Shown: positions 17,751 through 26,032, numbered from the stretch's first letter. The stretch: 64,000 nt of DNA from Candidatus Electrothrix rattekaaiensis (GCA_032595675.1 JAVQMD010000002.1:62001-126000), one strand, 5' to 3'. The notes: generated from the sequence alone by a model not told the origin. Numbers and translations are program-made.

Positions 17751-19079
17751 ATGCAGACCCAATCGACCCAACTGGAATTGGCCCGTGCAGGAAAAATAAC
17801 CGAGCAGATCAAAATCGTTGCTCAAAATGAGGGCCTTGCTCTGGAGCTCGTCAGAAGTCGAGTTGCAGCCGGAGAAATCGTTATCGCCAACCATCCCCTG
17901 CGCCCGCAAGAGAAGGTTGTTGGTATCGGCACAGGATTACGCACCAAGGTCAACGCCTCCATAGGCACCTCTTCCGATATCTGCGATATCGACATGGAGG
18001 TCCGTAAAGCGAAAATTGCTGAACAGGAAGGGGCCGATACCCTGATGGAGCTCTCGGCTGCTGGTGATTTTGATGCCATTCGGCAGGCTGTTCTGGCGGC
18101 CACCAACCTGCCTGTGGGTACGGTGCCCCTTTATCAGGCCTTTAAAGAGACCACGACCAAATATGCCAATCCGGGCAAAATGGACCCGGAATACCTCTTT
18201 GACCTGATTGAAAAACAGCTAGCCGATGGCATCAGCTTCATGGCCATCCACTGCGGAATCAATCAATACACGATTGAGCGACTGCGCAAGCAAGGCTACC
18301 GCTACGGTGGGCTGGTATCTAAGGGCGGCACTTTCATGGTGGCCTGGATGGATATCAACGGCAAAGAAAATCCGCTGTACGACCAGTTTGACCGAGTCTG
18401 CGGCCTGATGAAAAAATATGATGCCATCCTTTCTCTGGGCAACGGCATCCGGGCTGGGGCTATTCACGACAGCCATGATCGGGCCCAGATGGCGGAGATG
18501 ATCATCAACTGTGAACTGGCCGAGTTAGGTCGGGAAATGGGCTGTCAGATGATGGTGGAAGGACCGGGGCATGTGCCCTTGGATGAAATCGCAGGCAATA
18601 TCATGCTGGAAAAACGGATGAGCGGCAATGCGCCCTATTATGTGCTCGGTCCCCTGCCTTTGGACAGTGGCGCAGGCTATGACCATATTACGGCTGCCAT
18701 CGGTGCGGCCAACTCTTCCCGGCACGGCGCAGACCTGGTTTGCTATATCACTCCGGCGGAACATCTTGCCCTGCCCGATGAAAACGATGTGCGTGAAGGG
18801 GTTCGGGCCACCCGCTTGGCAGTCCGGGTTGGAGATGTTGCCAAGTATCCAGAGAGGCGGGATAACGAGAAGGCCGCTGCGATGGCTCGACGGGATATGC
18901 GCTGGGATGATCTGGAACAGCACCTGCTCTTCCCGGAAATTGCTCGAAAATTGCGCCAAGAGAGAATGCCGGAAAAAAGCGATACCTGCACCATGTGTGG
19001 CGATTTCTGTGCTATGAAAAAAGGTACCGAGGTGTTTAAAGATGATATCGCGGGAGACAAGCTTGCCCAGACAACCTAA
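17751..19079 (+). CDS. thiC: ThiC-family radical SAM enzyme, likely 5-hydroxybenzimidazole synthase BzaF
   Basis: 442 residues from the ATG at 17751; a start at 17658 would run through the attenuator hairpin and is rejected. An AAGG motif precedes the ATG. The fold is ThiC (KVNASIGTS, EGPGHVPLDEI) with a C-terminal CTMCGDFC cluster motif (CX2CX3C; the long E. coli-type ThiC has CX2CX4C). ThiC makes the thiamine pyrimidine from aminoimidazole ribotide. Its paralogue BzaF makes 5-hydroxybenzimidazole for the B12 lower ligand from the same substrate. The cobalamin riboswitch and attenuator in the leader, with no TPP riboswitch, favour BzaF. Sequence alone does not separate the two. Confidence 0.88.
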   Translation: MQTQSTQLELARAGKITEQIKIVAQNEGLALELVRSRVAAGEIVIANHPLRPQEKVVGIGTGLRTKVNASIGTSSDICDIDMEVRKAKIAEQEGADTLMELSAAGDFDAIRQAVLAATNLPVGTVPLYQAFKETTTKYANPGKMDPEYLFDLIEKQLADGISFMAIHCGINQYTIERLRKQGYRYGGLVSKGGTFMVAWMDINGKENPLYDQFDRVCGLMKKYDAILSLGNGIRAGAIHDSHDRAQMAEMIINCELAELGREMGCQMMVEGPGHVPLDEIAGNIMLEKRMSGNAPYYVLGPLPLDSGAGYDHITAAIGAANSSRHGADLVCYITPAEHLALPDENDVREGVRATRLAVRVGDVAKYPERRDNEKAAAMARRDMRWDDLEQHLLFPEIARKLRQERMPEKSDTCTMCGDFCAMKKGTEVFKDDIAGDKLAQTT

Positions 19080-19208
19080 GTCGCTGTAGTTCTCCGAAGG
19101 TAAGGAATAAATGATGCATTCTCTGCCATTTTCCGTTACCTTGGAAAAGGAGAGAATTTATTTGGGGTACTATAGCCGGAAAAAAAATCAATCAACAGGA
19201 GAACCGTT

Positions 19209-19679
19209 ATGAAATTCAAACTCTTGCTGTTAGGTTCAGTCGTGGTATGTTCAAGCTTGCTTGCCGTCAGCGGAGCATTTGCTCAGCAATGCAAAGCCCA
19301 ATTGATGAGCAGACGGGGTGGGATAATCATTGATATCTTTACCGGATCAAATTGCAGTGCAGTCAGTAACCGCTGTAACAGCAGATTACGCCAATTGCGA
19401 TACCAAGACCCTCATTTCTACCGAGATGCGTATTGCAATGTGGTACCTCCCCAGCAGTATACGCCTCCTTTTTCCGGTCATCACACACCTCAGCCCCAAC
19501 CTCGATCATATGTCACCCGTTCCTATGATCGTTGTCAGGCACCCGGTATTGTCCGCTGTACTCAGGAGTGGTCCAACGGAAGGGTTGTCACTGAAGACTA
19601 CCCCTGTTCGGGCTGTAGAGGCTATGGTAATCCCGCAGGCGATCCCTGTGGCTGGAGATGTTCCTTCCCGCAACAATAA
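19209..19679 (+). CDS. Secreted cysteine-rich hypothetical protein
   Basis: 156 residues with a clear signal peptide (MKFKLLLLGSVVVCSSLLAVSGAFAQ). The mature part has about a dozen Cys, a Pro/Gln-rich linker near residues 80-100 and a C-terminal cluster CSGCRG...GDPCGWRC. The Cys spacing suggests disulfides in the periplasm or outside the cell. No family recognised. It is monocistronic, with an AGGAG Shine-Dalgarno and its own terminator at 19705. Confidence 0.75.
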   Translation: MKFKLLLLGSVVVCSSLLAVSGAFAQQCKAQLMSRRGGIIIDIFTGSNCSAVSNRCNSRLRQLRYQDPHFYRDAYCNVVPPQQYTPPFSGHHTPQPQPRSYVTRSYDRCQAPGIVRCTQEWSNGRVVTEDYPCSGCRGYGNPAGDPCGWRCSFPQQ

Positions 19680-19704
19680 GCTTCAGAAAAAAAAATGATC
19701 TTCC

Positions 19705-19738
19705 TGCCGTATCCTTTCAGGGATGCGGCATTTTTTTT
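19705..19738 (+). terminator. Intrinsic terminator
   Basis: 10-bp stem TGCCGTATCC/GGATGCGGCA (one T-G pair) followed by eight T, 25 bases after the Cys-rich protein gene. Confidence 0.88.
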
Positions 19739-19899
19739 ATCCCGCCCCTATCATTTGCATTGAGGAAAGCGGGCAAAGGCTATAAAAAGAGATTTCCTCT
19801 TGATAGACCATCGGGAACTCACTATAGTGGCTTTTTAATAAACACTTTTTCATAGAGATAGACTCCCTTATCCCTTACCGACAAGAACGGACAACGACG

Positions 19900-20754
19900 A
19901 TGCAGACACCTGACTTCCCTGTTCCCTTTGTGAAGATGAGTGGCACAGGCAATGATTTTATTATTATTGATCACCGCAAACCACTCCTTGCTCCAGAGGC
20001 TATGGCCGAATTCGCCGCCAAGGTCTGCCGAAGAAAATTTTCCGCAGGCGCGGATGGCCTTATCCTTATTGAGGATTCTTCTGAAGCGGATTTTCAATGG
20101 AAATTCTTCAATGCAGATGGCTCTGTTGCCGAAATGTGCGGGAACGGGGCTCGTTGTGCAGCCCGCTTTGCCTTTCTCCAGGGGATTGCTCCGGCACAAA
20201 TGCGTTTTGCCACCTTGGCTGGCATTATTGAGGCCAGCGTTTCAGAAAAGGATGTTGCCGTTAAAATGACCGATCCGTTTGCTCTGAACATGCATCAGCG
20301 TATCACGGCGGGGGGGGAAGAATACACTGTCCACAGCATTGATACCGGCGTACCCCATGCCGTGCTCTTTGTCGATGCTATTGACCAGACAGATGTCCGT
20401 GCCTTGGGCAGTCGCATCCGCCACCATGAGGCCTTCATGCCTGCCGGGACCAATGTCAATTTTGCCCAACGCCAAGGCGATGCCATCAAGGTGAGAACCT
20501 ATGAACGAGGCGTGGAAGATGAAACCTTGGCCTGTGGTACCGGAGCTGCGGCCTCTGCCATCATTGCCGCCCTCCTGGATCAGGCTACCTCACCCGTGGA
20601 TATCATTACCTCTGGCAATGATCGTTTGACGATCCTGTTTGATCGCAAAGAGGACAAGGGAAGCGGACGCGATGATATTGTTTATAATGTTTTTCTCAAA
20701 GGACCGGCCCATACCATTTATTCGGGAGAACTCGACGCTGAGGCGTTGCTTTAA
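19900..20754 (+). CDS. dapF: Diaminopimelate epimerase
   Basis: 284 residues. Both catalytic cysteines of the pyridoxal-independent racemase are present in their motifs: AEMCGNGARC near residue 80 and ETLACGTGAAA near residue 215. It converts LL- to meso-diaminopimelate for lysine and peptidoglycan. It is 82 bases upstream of dapA in the same orientation, and dapB follows after an accessory island, so an ancestral dapF-dapA-dapB operon is likely. Confidence 0.96.
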   Translation: MQTPDFPVPFVKMSGTGNDFIIIDHRKPLLAPEAMAEFAAKVCRRKFSAGADGLILIEDSSEADFQWKFFNADGSVAEMCGNGARCAARFAFLQGIAPAQMRFATLAGIIEASVSEKDVAVKMTDPFALNMHQRITAGGEEYTVHSIDTGVPHAVLFVDAIDQTDVRALGSRIRHHEAFMPAGTNVNFAQRQGDAIKVRTYERGVEDETLACGTGAAASAIIAALLDQATSPVDIITSGNDRLTILFDRKEDKGSGRDDIVYNVFLKGPAHTIYSGELDAEALL

Positions 20755-20836
20755 ACTCCCATTCCGGTCCAGTGGGCCGGGACAACAAAATATGACAGCC
20801 GGTACTTTAATATAAAAATTACAAAGGAGAAGGTTG

Positions 20837-21730
20837 ATGACGACAACAGGAAAAAACCTCGAAGGTGCTTTTACCGCTATTGTCACCCCTATGCGGGATG
20901 GCAAGGTTGATGAACAAAGTCTGACCGATCTGATTAATTTCCAGATCGATAACGGCATCCACGGCCTAGTGCCCTGCGGAACCACAGGGGAATCCGCGAC
21001 CCTGGGCTTTGACGAGCATAAACGAGTCATTGATATCACTGTTAAGGTGGTTGACGGACGCGTACCGGTCGTTGCCGGAACCGGGGCCAACAGCACAGCA
21101 GAAGCCATTGAGCTGACCGAATCCGCTAAGGAAAGCGGTGCTGATGCAGTGCTCTCCGTGGTTCCTTATTATAATAAGCCGAGTCAGGAAGGTCTGTACC
21201 AGCATTTTAAAGCCATTATCAATGCTGTGGATATTCCTATGGTGCTCTATAATGTGCCTAGCCGCACTGTAACCAATATGGCCCCGGCCACAGTGGCTCG
21301 CTTGGCCCAGCTGTCCAATGTGATCGGTATTAAAGAGGCCTGCGGTTGCCTCAATCAGATTTCCGAGGTGATTCGTCTTTGCCCCAAGGATTTTGTTGTC
21401 CTGTCCGGTGACGATTTTACCTCCATGCCCACCGTGCTCATCGGCGGCAAAGGGGTTATCTCTGTTACCTCCAATGTTTATCCCAAGGCCATGTCCGAGC
21501 TGATGGAAGCGGCACTCAAGGGTGACCTGACCACGGCCAATGAGATCCATTACAAGCTCTTTGCTCTGATGGGAACCATGTTCTGCTATCCCAACCCGGC
21601 CCCGGCCAAAAAGGGACTGCATCTGATGGGTAAGATCGCCACCCCTGAGGTTCGCCTGCCCATGACGGAAATGGATGAGGCTTCGCTGAATAAGCTGATG
21701 ACCGAGATGAAAGCGGTCGGCTTGATCTAA
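20837..21730 (+). CDS. dapA: 4-hydroxy-tetrahydrodipicolinate synthase
   Basis: 297 residues from the ATG at 20837 (AAGGAGA seven bases upstream; the TTG at 20834 is an unlikely start). It condenses pyruvate with aspartate semialdehyde. The catalytic Tyr is in VLYNVPSRT and the Schiff-base Lys in VIGIKEA. It ends with its own hairpin terminator at 21740. The last 30 bases of this gene and the terminator recur in diverged form at 22962-23023 downstream of an inserted module. Confidence 0.96.
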   Translation: MTTTGKNLEGAFTAIVTPMRDGKVDEQSLTDLINFQIDNGIHGLVPCGTTGESATLGFDEHKRVIDITVKVVDGRVPVVAGTGANSTAEAIELTESAKESGADAVLSVVPYYNKPSQEGLYQHFKAIINAVDIPMVLYNVPSRTVTNMAPATVARLAQLSNVIGIKEACGCLNQISEVIRLCPKDFVVLSGDDFTSMPTVLIGGKGVISVTSNVYPKAMSELMEAALKGDLTTANEIHYKLFALMGTMFCYPNPAPAKKGLHLMGKIATPEVRLPMTEMDEASLNKLMTEMKAVGLI

Positions 21731-21739
21731 GTTGCGCAG

Positions 21740-21764
21740 GGGCGATCCTTGTGATCGCCCTTTT
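21740..21764 (+). terminator. dapA intrinsic terminator
   Basis: Perfect 8-bp stem GGGCGATC/GATCGCCC, 5-base loop, then TTTT. The copy at 22999-23023 has a broken stem. Confidence 0.85.
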
Positions 21765-21817
21765 AAGGCTGATAAGCTTTCCAATGATACTGTATTGACC
21801 GTAAGATAATCCAGATA

Positions 21818-22690
21818 ATGAAGTATCGAAAAATTGATTCACCTGAGATCCTCACTCTTGATGATTCGTTAATCATCGAAGGAGATGCTTTACACGCGCT
21901 TAGAATGCTTCCAGCGCAGTCAATTCAATGCGTTGTTACTTCTCCTCCATACTGGGGGCTTCGTGATTACGGGATTAACGGACAGATAGGACTGGAAAAC
22001 ACCTTGCCTCAATTTATCAATCATCTCGTTGCAATATTTAATGAAGTAAAGCGTGTTCTTCGTGACGACGGAACCCTGTGGCTCAATATCGGTGATGGGT
22101 ACACCAGCGGTAATCGTGGTTATCGTGCCAACGATAAAAAAAATCCTGCACGAGCAATGTCGGTACGACCTGATACCCCGGAAGGCTTAAAACCTAAAGA
22201 TCTTCAAGGGATTCCCTGGAGATTGGCTTTTGCTCTTCAGGATGATGGATGGTACTTGAGGAGTGATATTGTCTGGCATAAACCTAACGCAATGCCTGAA
22301 AGCGTCAAAGACAGACCGACACGGGCGCATGAATATCTCTTTATGCTGACCAAGTCTGAACGATATTATTACAACTATGAAGATGTAAAAGAAAAAGGAT
22401 TAAATGGAAAACTTCGTAACCGTAGAAGCGTTTGGAACGTCAATACAAAGGGATTTCCCGGAGCTCATTTCGCCACATTTCCGAGCCAATTAATTCTGCC
22501 CTGCATCTTGGCGTCTACTAAGCTGGATGATTATATTTTGGACCCCTTCTTTGGTTCTGGAACTGTAGGGGTTTCATGCGTGGAACAGCAAAGAAAATAT
22601 ATAGGCATAGAGCTGAATCCTGAATACGTCGAATTGGCGGCAGACAGACTGAGTGCCGCAGAAGATAGAATCATAAAGATTGCAGCGTAA
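21818..22690 (+). CDS. Site-specific DNA methyltransferase (permuted N4-cytosine/N6-adenine type)
   Basis: 290 residues. The catalytic motif TSPPYWGLRDYG (about residues 43-54) precedes the SAM-binding motif DPFFGSGTVG (about 237-246), which is the beta-class order. The S in SPPY is common in N4-cytosine enzymes but does not exclude adenine. No restriction endonuclease is adjacent, so it may be solitary or the remnant of a system. It is the first gene of the island between dapA and dapB and overlaps the next gene by one base (TAATG). Confidence 0.9.
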   Translation: MKYRKIDSPEILTLDDSLIIEGDALHALRMLPAQSIQCVVTSPPYWGLRDYGINGQIGLENTLPQFINHLVAIFNEVKRVLRDDGTLWLNIGDGYTSGNRGYRANDKKNPARAMSVRPDTPEGLKPKDLQGIPWRLAFALQDDGWYLRSDIVWHKPNAMPESVKDRPTRAHEYLFMLTKSERYYYNYEDVKEKGLNGKLRNRRSVWNVNTKGFPGAHFATFPSQLILPCILASTKLDDYILDPFFGSGTVGVSCVEQQRKYIGIELNPEYVELAADRLSAAEDRIIKIAA

Positions 22691-22878
22691 TGTCTGAGAT
22701 AAACATACGCAGAGACTTTGCTAGAATAGAACAGAGTCGGCAACTGGAAGCAAGAATCATTTCATGGCAGGGGCTTATGCGCCATGTTCAGGGCCTGCCG
22801 CAGTCCTCAGCTTTTTCTGATGAAGATATAGAAGCGGAAGTTGATAAGGTTCGGAGCACCCGTGAAAGTCGTCATTGA
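22690..22878 (+). CDS. Probable antitoxin of a broken type II toxin-antitoxin pair
   Basis: 62 residues, charged, with an N-terminal helix (RRDFARIEQSRQLEARI) and an acidic C-terminal half. I do not recognise the sequence itself. The call rests on the next reading frame, which overlaps it by 17 bases and begins exactly like a PIN-domain toxin before stopping. It follows the methyltransferase without a gap. Confidence 0.5.
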   Translation: MSEINIRRDFARIEQSRQLEARIISWQGLMRHVQGLPQSSAFSDEDIEAEVDKVRSTRESRH

Positions 22879-22900
22879 CACCAACATTCTTCCGCAGTGA
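22862..22900 (+). pseudogene. Truncated PIN-domain toxin remnant
   Basis: A GTG start overlapping the antitoxin gene opens VKVVIDTNIL, the first strand and first catalytic Asp of PIN-domain ribonucleases, then hits TGA after 12 codons. The rest of the domain is absent; about 60 bases later the sequence becomes a dapA tail copy. The toxin was probably lost by deletion or recombination. Confidence 0.6.
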
Positions 22901-22961
22901 TTCGGGATCGTCTTCCTGAGCGCGTCCTGTTATGGGTGCTTAGGGCAACCGAGTAAAAAGT

Positions 22962-23023
22962 CCGAGATGAAAGCAGTTGGGTTGATTTAATTTGCGCAGG
23001 GGCGATCCTTTTGAACGCCCTTT
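22962..23023 (+). repeat. Second, diverged copy of the dapA 3' end and terminator
   Basis: 62 bases matching 21702-21763 with seven mismatches by eye. It still encodes EMKAVGLI and a stop. All four differences inside the coding part are synonymous third-position changes (GCG/GCA, GTC/GTT, GGC/GGG, ATC/ATT). With the intact dapA end it brackets the methyltransferase and toxin-antitoxin genes. Confidence 0.85.
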
Positions 23024-23070
23024 ATTACCTATTACTCATTGAACAGATTATTTCATGGAGGACACAGCAA

Positions 23071-23985
23071 GTGCTACTTGATCTCTTCTCAAAAAGAAAA
23101 AAGCGAGAACGAGGAGAATTTTCTGATGTATATCAGTATGAGGACATACCTTACTCCTTTAGAGTCCAGGTTGTGCATATGCTGAAAGAAGCCTTTATGA
23201 TCGAAGGGAAATATTTCTCATCTGAAGCAGATGAGACAATAAAGGAGATCAACAAACTGCTCTGTCGCGAATACGGGGTATTCAGACTTTCCGAGGAATA
23301 CGATAAAGCATTTAGTGAGTTAGCTGATTTCCTGCTCCAGACAGAAAATCATGAGCAGGCTCTTGATGTTATCGAATTAACATTTCGAATTATTGATAAA
23401 TCAATCCGTACTAATACCTATAATTACAATCAATATCTTGATGTTGACTCACTTCTAGATGAACTAAATAAGAGGTTCAGGGAAGCTGGCGTTGGTTATC
23501 AATACGCATCAGGAGAATTAATACGGGTCGATTCTCAATTTATACACTCGGAGGCCGTTAAACCTGTTCTGAGTTTACTGAAAGCACAGCGTTACCACTC
23601 CGTAAATCAAGAGTTCCTTCAAGCGCATGAGCATTATCGGCACGGTCGATACGAGGAGTCAACCAACGAATGCCTGAAGGCTTTGGAAAGCCTGCTCAAG
23701 ACAATCTGCTCAGAACGTAATTGGCCTTATGATCAAAAAGATACGGCAAAGAAACTCATTGCCACAGTTTTAAAGAATGGACTAATTCCTTCTTTCATGC
23801 AGAATCAACTCAATATTATGCAAAACCTCTTAGACTCTGGAGTTCCTACAGTAAGGAATAAACTTGCAGGGCATGGTCAAGGTCCTACACAGAGAGAAAT
23901 GCCAGATTATATAGCCTCCTATGCCTTGCACCTGACAGCAACGACCATTTTACTTCTTGCTCAAGCTGATGCAGCACAGCCATAA
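23071..23985 (+). CDS. AbiJ-related / STM4504-CBY_0614 family protein
   Basis: 304 residues from the GTG at 23071, chosen because GGAGG lies 9 bases upstream; the longer reading begins in the dapA tail copy. The N-terminus (LLDLFSKRKKR...DVYQYEDIPYSFRVQVVH) resembles the AbiJ N-terminal/STM4504 family found with abortive-infection systems. The C-terminal half has an RYEESTNECLKALESLLKTIC helix region and RNKLAGHG, an Rx6H-like HEPN-type motif. A ribonuclease-type defence role is inference. It lies in the accessory island between dapA and dapB. Confidence 0.7.
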   Translation: MLLDLFSKRKKRERGEFSDVYQYEDIPYSFRVQVVHMLKEAFMIEGKYFSSEADETIKEINKLLCREYGVFRLSEEYDKAFSELADFLLQTENHEQALDVIELTFRIIDKSIRTNTYNYNQYLDVDSLLDELNKRFREAGVGYQYASGELIRVDSQFIHSEAVKPVLSLLKAQRYHSVNQEFLQAHEHYRHGRYEESTNECLKALESLLKTICSERNWPYDQKDTAKKLIATVLKNGLIPSFMQNQLNIMQNLLDSGVPTVRNKLAGHGQGPTQREMPDYIASYALHLTATTILLLAQADAAQP

Positions 23986-24096
23986 ACTCGGCCCATAAGA
24001 TTACAGCATAGTCCTGTTTTTTACTGCCAGAGAAATCATTTTTTTCTACATCTCCTCCTGAAAAGGCATTACCAGAAGGAGGGGAGGGAAGGACAG

Positions 24097-24474
24097 CCTC
24101 TCTTAACGAAAGGCAGCCTCCTATTGTAAAACGATGCGCTCCAATGAAAGACAGGAGACCTCCTGTTTTTCTGAGGGCCTCTGCTTTTTAAAAAAGTACG
24201 GCCCCATTTAAAGAATGGAAGACTCCTCTTTAAAAGAGGACAACCACTCTTTAAGAAAAGTATGACCTCTTTCGTAAAAAGGACGACCACATTTTTAAAG
24301 TGGAGCACTCCTCTTTAAAAAAGGATGACCACTTTCTTTAAGAGCACCGCCCCTTTTTTAAAATGGAGCAGTCCTTTTTAAGAATGAAGCGCTCCTGTGA
24401 AAGAAAGCACGAGACCTTTTCTTAAATGAAGAGGTACTTTCTTTGTGAGTGCCTCTTCTTTTTGAGAAAGGAGA
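24097..24474. repeat. Tandem array of 18 units of exactly 21 bp with covarying palindromes
   Basis: Phase is kept without indels from 24097 to 24474. The typical core is a pyrimidine arm, TTTAAA and a purine arm. Examples are CCTCTTTAAAAGAGG (24225), CCACATTTTTAAAGTGG (24287) and CCATTTAAAGAATGG (24204). The arms change together (CCTC/GAGG, CCAC/GTGG, CCATT/AATGG). A GGAGGGGAGGG run precedes it. It is unrelated in base sequence to the 6360-6641 array but has the same pitch. The reverse strand is open for 79 codons through it; I do not count that as a gene. Confidence 0.88.
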
Positions 24475-24530
24475 GGTTCTCAGCAACAAAGAGGAGCATC
24501 GAATAAAGCGTTCCTTCAGGGGAATATACT

Positions 24531-25097
24531 ATGAGCGGCCCAGATCTGACATCAAACCAACACTACACCGTTGATGACTACGCCTCATGGAATGACGGGC
24601 AGCGCTATGAACTCCTGCACGGCGATGTCCATGCAATGACCCCTGCACCGAGCTGGCAGCACCAAGTCGTTTCCGCCAATCTGGGCTTTGAAATCCAGGC
24701 CCGGTTGCGCTCAATAAAAAAATGCCACCTTGTCCATGCGCCCATTGATGTTTATCTCTTAAACGATACCGTGGTCCAGCCGGATATTATCGTTGTTTGC
24801 GACCCGAACAAGATCGAAAAAAAAGGCTGCGTCGGGGCACCTGATCTTGTTGTGGAAATTCTTTCCCCCTCCACAGCAAAAACAGATTGGAAGGATAAGT
24901 ACGTCCTTTATGAAGAAGCAGGAGTGCGAGAGTACTGGATCGTCAATCCAGAGGATACCCTTGTGCATGTCTTTCGCTTGCTCGACGGAACATTTAGCCT
25001 GGACGATACCTATTCTGTTGAAGATACTGTCTCTATCGGCATCTTTGAAGATGTGGTCATTGACCTGAGAAACGTCTTTGAACAGAGCAAGGACTGA
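24531..25097 (+). CDS. Uma2 family endonuclease (DUF820)
   Basis: 188 residues. Features of the Uma2 PD-(D/E)XK family are YELLHGDVHAMTPAPSWQHQ, VQPDIIVV, APDLVVEILSPST and the KYVLYEEAGVREYWIVNP helix-strand. These are predicted nucleases, abundant in multicellular and mat-forming bacteria, whose substrate is not established. It is the last gene of the island, 66 bases before dapB. Confidence 0.88.
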   Translation: MSGPDLTSNQHYTVDDYASWNDGQRYELLHGDVHAMTPAPSWQHQVVSANLGFEIQARLRSIKKCHLVHAPIDVYLLNDTVVQPDIIVVCDPNKIEKKGCVGAPDLVVEILSPSTAKTDWKDKYVLYEEAGVREYWIVNPEDTLVHVFRLLDGTFSLDDTYSVEDTVSIGIFEDVVIDLRNVFEQSKD

Positions 25098-25163
25098 GTG
25101 CCTCCTGAGACAGAGATAAGCGAATTGTAACAAATGAAAATTTAAACAAAATAAGAGAGAACC

Positions 25164-25976
25164 ATGACCAAAGTAATTGTAGCCGGAGCAACCGGTCGAA
25201 TGGGACAACGCATCTGTCATATGGTAGAGCAACACCCGGACCTTACCCTGGCAGGTGCCTTTGAACAGGCTAGCAACCCCAATGTGGGTAAGGATATCGG
25301 AGAAGTAGCAGGACTCGGCACCACAGGCGTCATTATTGCGGATGGCCTGGAGGCGGTAATTGATCAGGGTGAGGTCATCATTGACTTTACCTTTCACAAG
25401 GCCACCATGGAATTTGTAAAGATCGCAGCCAAACATGGGCGGGCTATGGTGATCGGAACCACCGGCCTTAGTGCCGAGGATCTGGTCATCTTACGGAATA
25501 CCGCTGCCGATCATTTTCCCTGCGTCCAGGCCCCGAATATGGCGGTGGGCGTGAATGTCCTGTTCAAGCTGGTGGAAAAAACCGCTGCCGTGCTCGGCGA
25601 TGCCTATGACGTGGAGATCGTTGAGGCCCATCACCGGATGAAGAAGGATGCGCCCTCTGGAACCGCCCTGAAGATCGGGGAAATGGCGGCCAAGGGCCTG
25701 GGAAGAGATCTGGCCGAGGTCGGTGTTTTTGAGCGCAACGGCATTATCGGTGAACGCACGGATAAGGAAATCGGCATCCAGACCATTCGCGCAGGAGATA
25801 TTGTTGGCGAACATACTGCCTATTTTGCCGGTCCGGGCGAGCGGATTGAAATCACTCATCGGGCCCACAGTCGGGACAACTTTGCCGGTGGTGCAGCCAA
25901 GGCTGCTGCCTGGGTGGCCAGCCAGCCCAAGGGTCTTTATACTATGTTCGATGTTTTGGGGCTTGCAGACTTCTGA
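25164..25976 (+). CDS. dapB: 4-hydroxy-tetrahydrodipicolinate reductase
   Basis: 270 residues. N-terminal NAD(P)-binding GATGRMGQRI and the substrate-binding segment EAHHRMKKDAPSGTAL (catalytic His-His and Lys). It reduces the DapA product in diaminopimelate synthesis. It is separated from dapA by the 3.4-kb island. A good Shine-Dalgarno (AAGAGAG) is present. A GC hairpin with a GAAA loop lies 39 bases after the stop. Confidence 0.96.
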   Translation: MTKVIVAGATGRMGQRICHMVEQHPDLTLAGAFEQASNPNVGKDIGEVAGLGTTGVIIADGLEAVIDQGEVIIDFTFHKATMEFVKIAAKHGRAMVIGTTGLSAEDLVILRNTAADHFPCVQAPNMAVGVNVLFKLVEKTAAVLGDAYDVEIVEAHHRMKKDAPSGTALKIGEMAAKGLGRDLAEVGVFERNGIIGERTDKEIGIQTIRAGDIVGEHTAYFAGPGERIEITHRAHSRDNFAGGAAKAAAWVASQPKGLYTMFDVLGLADF

Positions 25977-26014
25977 TTAATCATGCCACCTCTCCATAAA
26001 ACGCACAGATACTC

Positions 26015-26032
26015 CCGCCCCGAAAGGGGCGG
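26015..26032. terminator. GC hairpin with GAAA loop after dapB
   Basis: Perfect 7-bp stem CCGCCCC/GGGGCGG around GAAA. There is no T-run on the forward strand, so termination is uncertain. It would also hide any ribosome site for the ATG at 26033. Confidence 0.5.

Noticed and set aside
24069-24308. 79-codon reverse frame with seven-residue periodicity
   Set aside because: The periodicity follows from the 21-bp repeat; the start is inside the array and no ribosome site is seen. Kept only as a property of the array.
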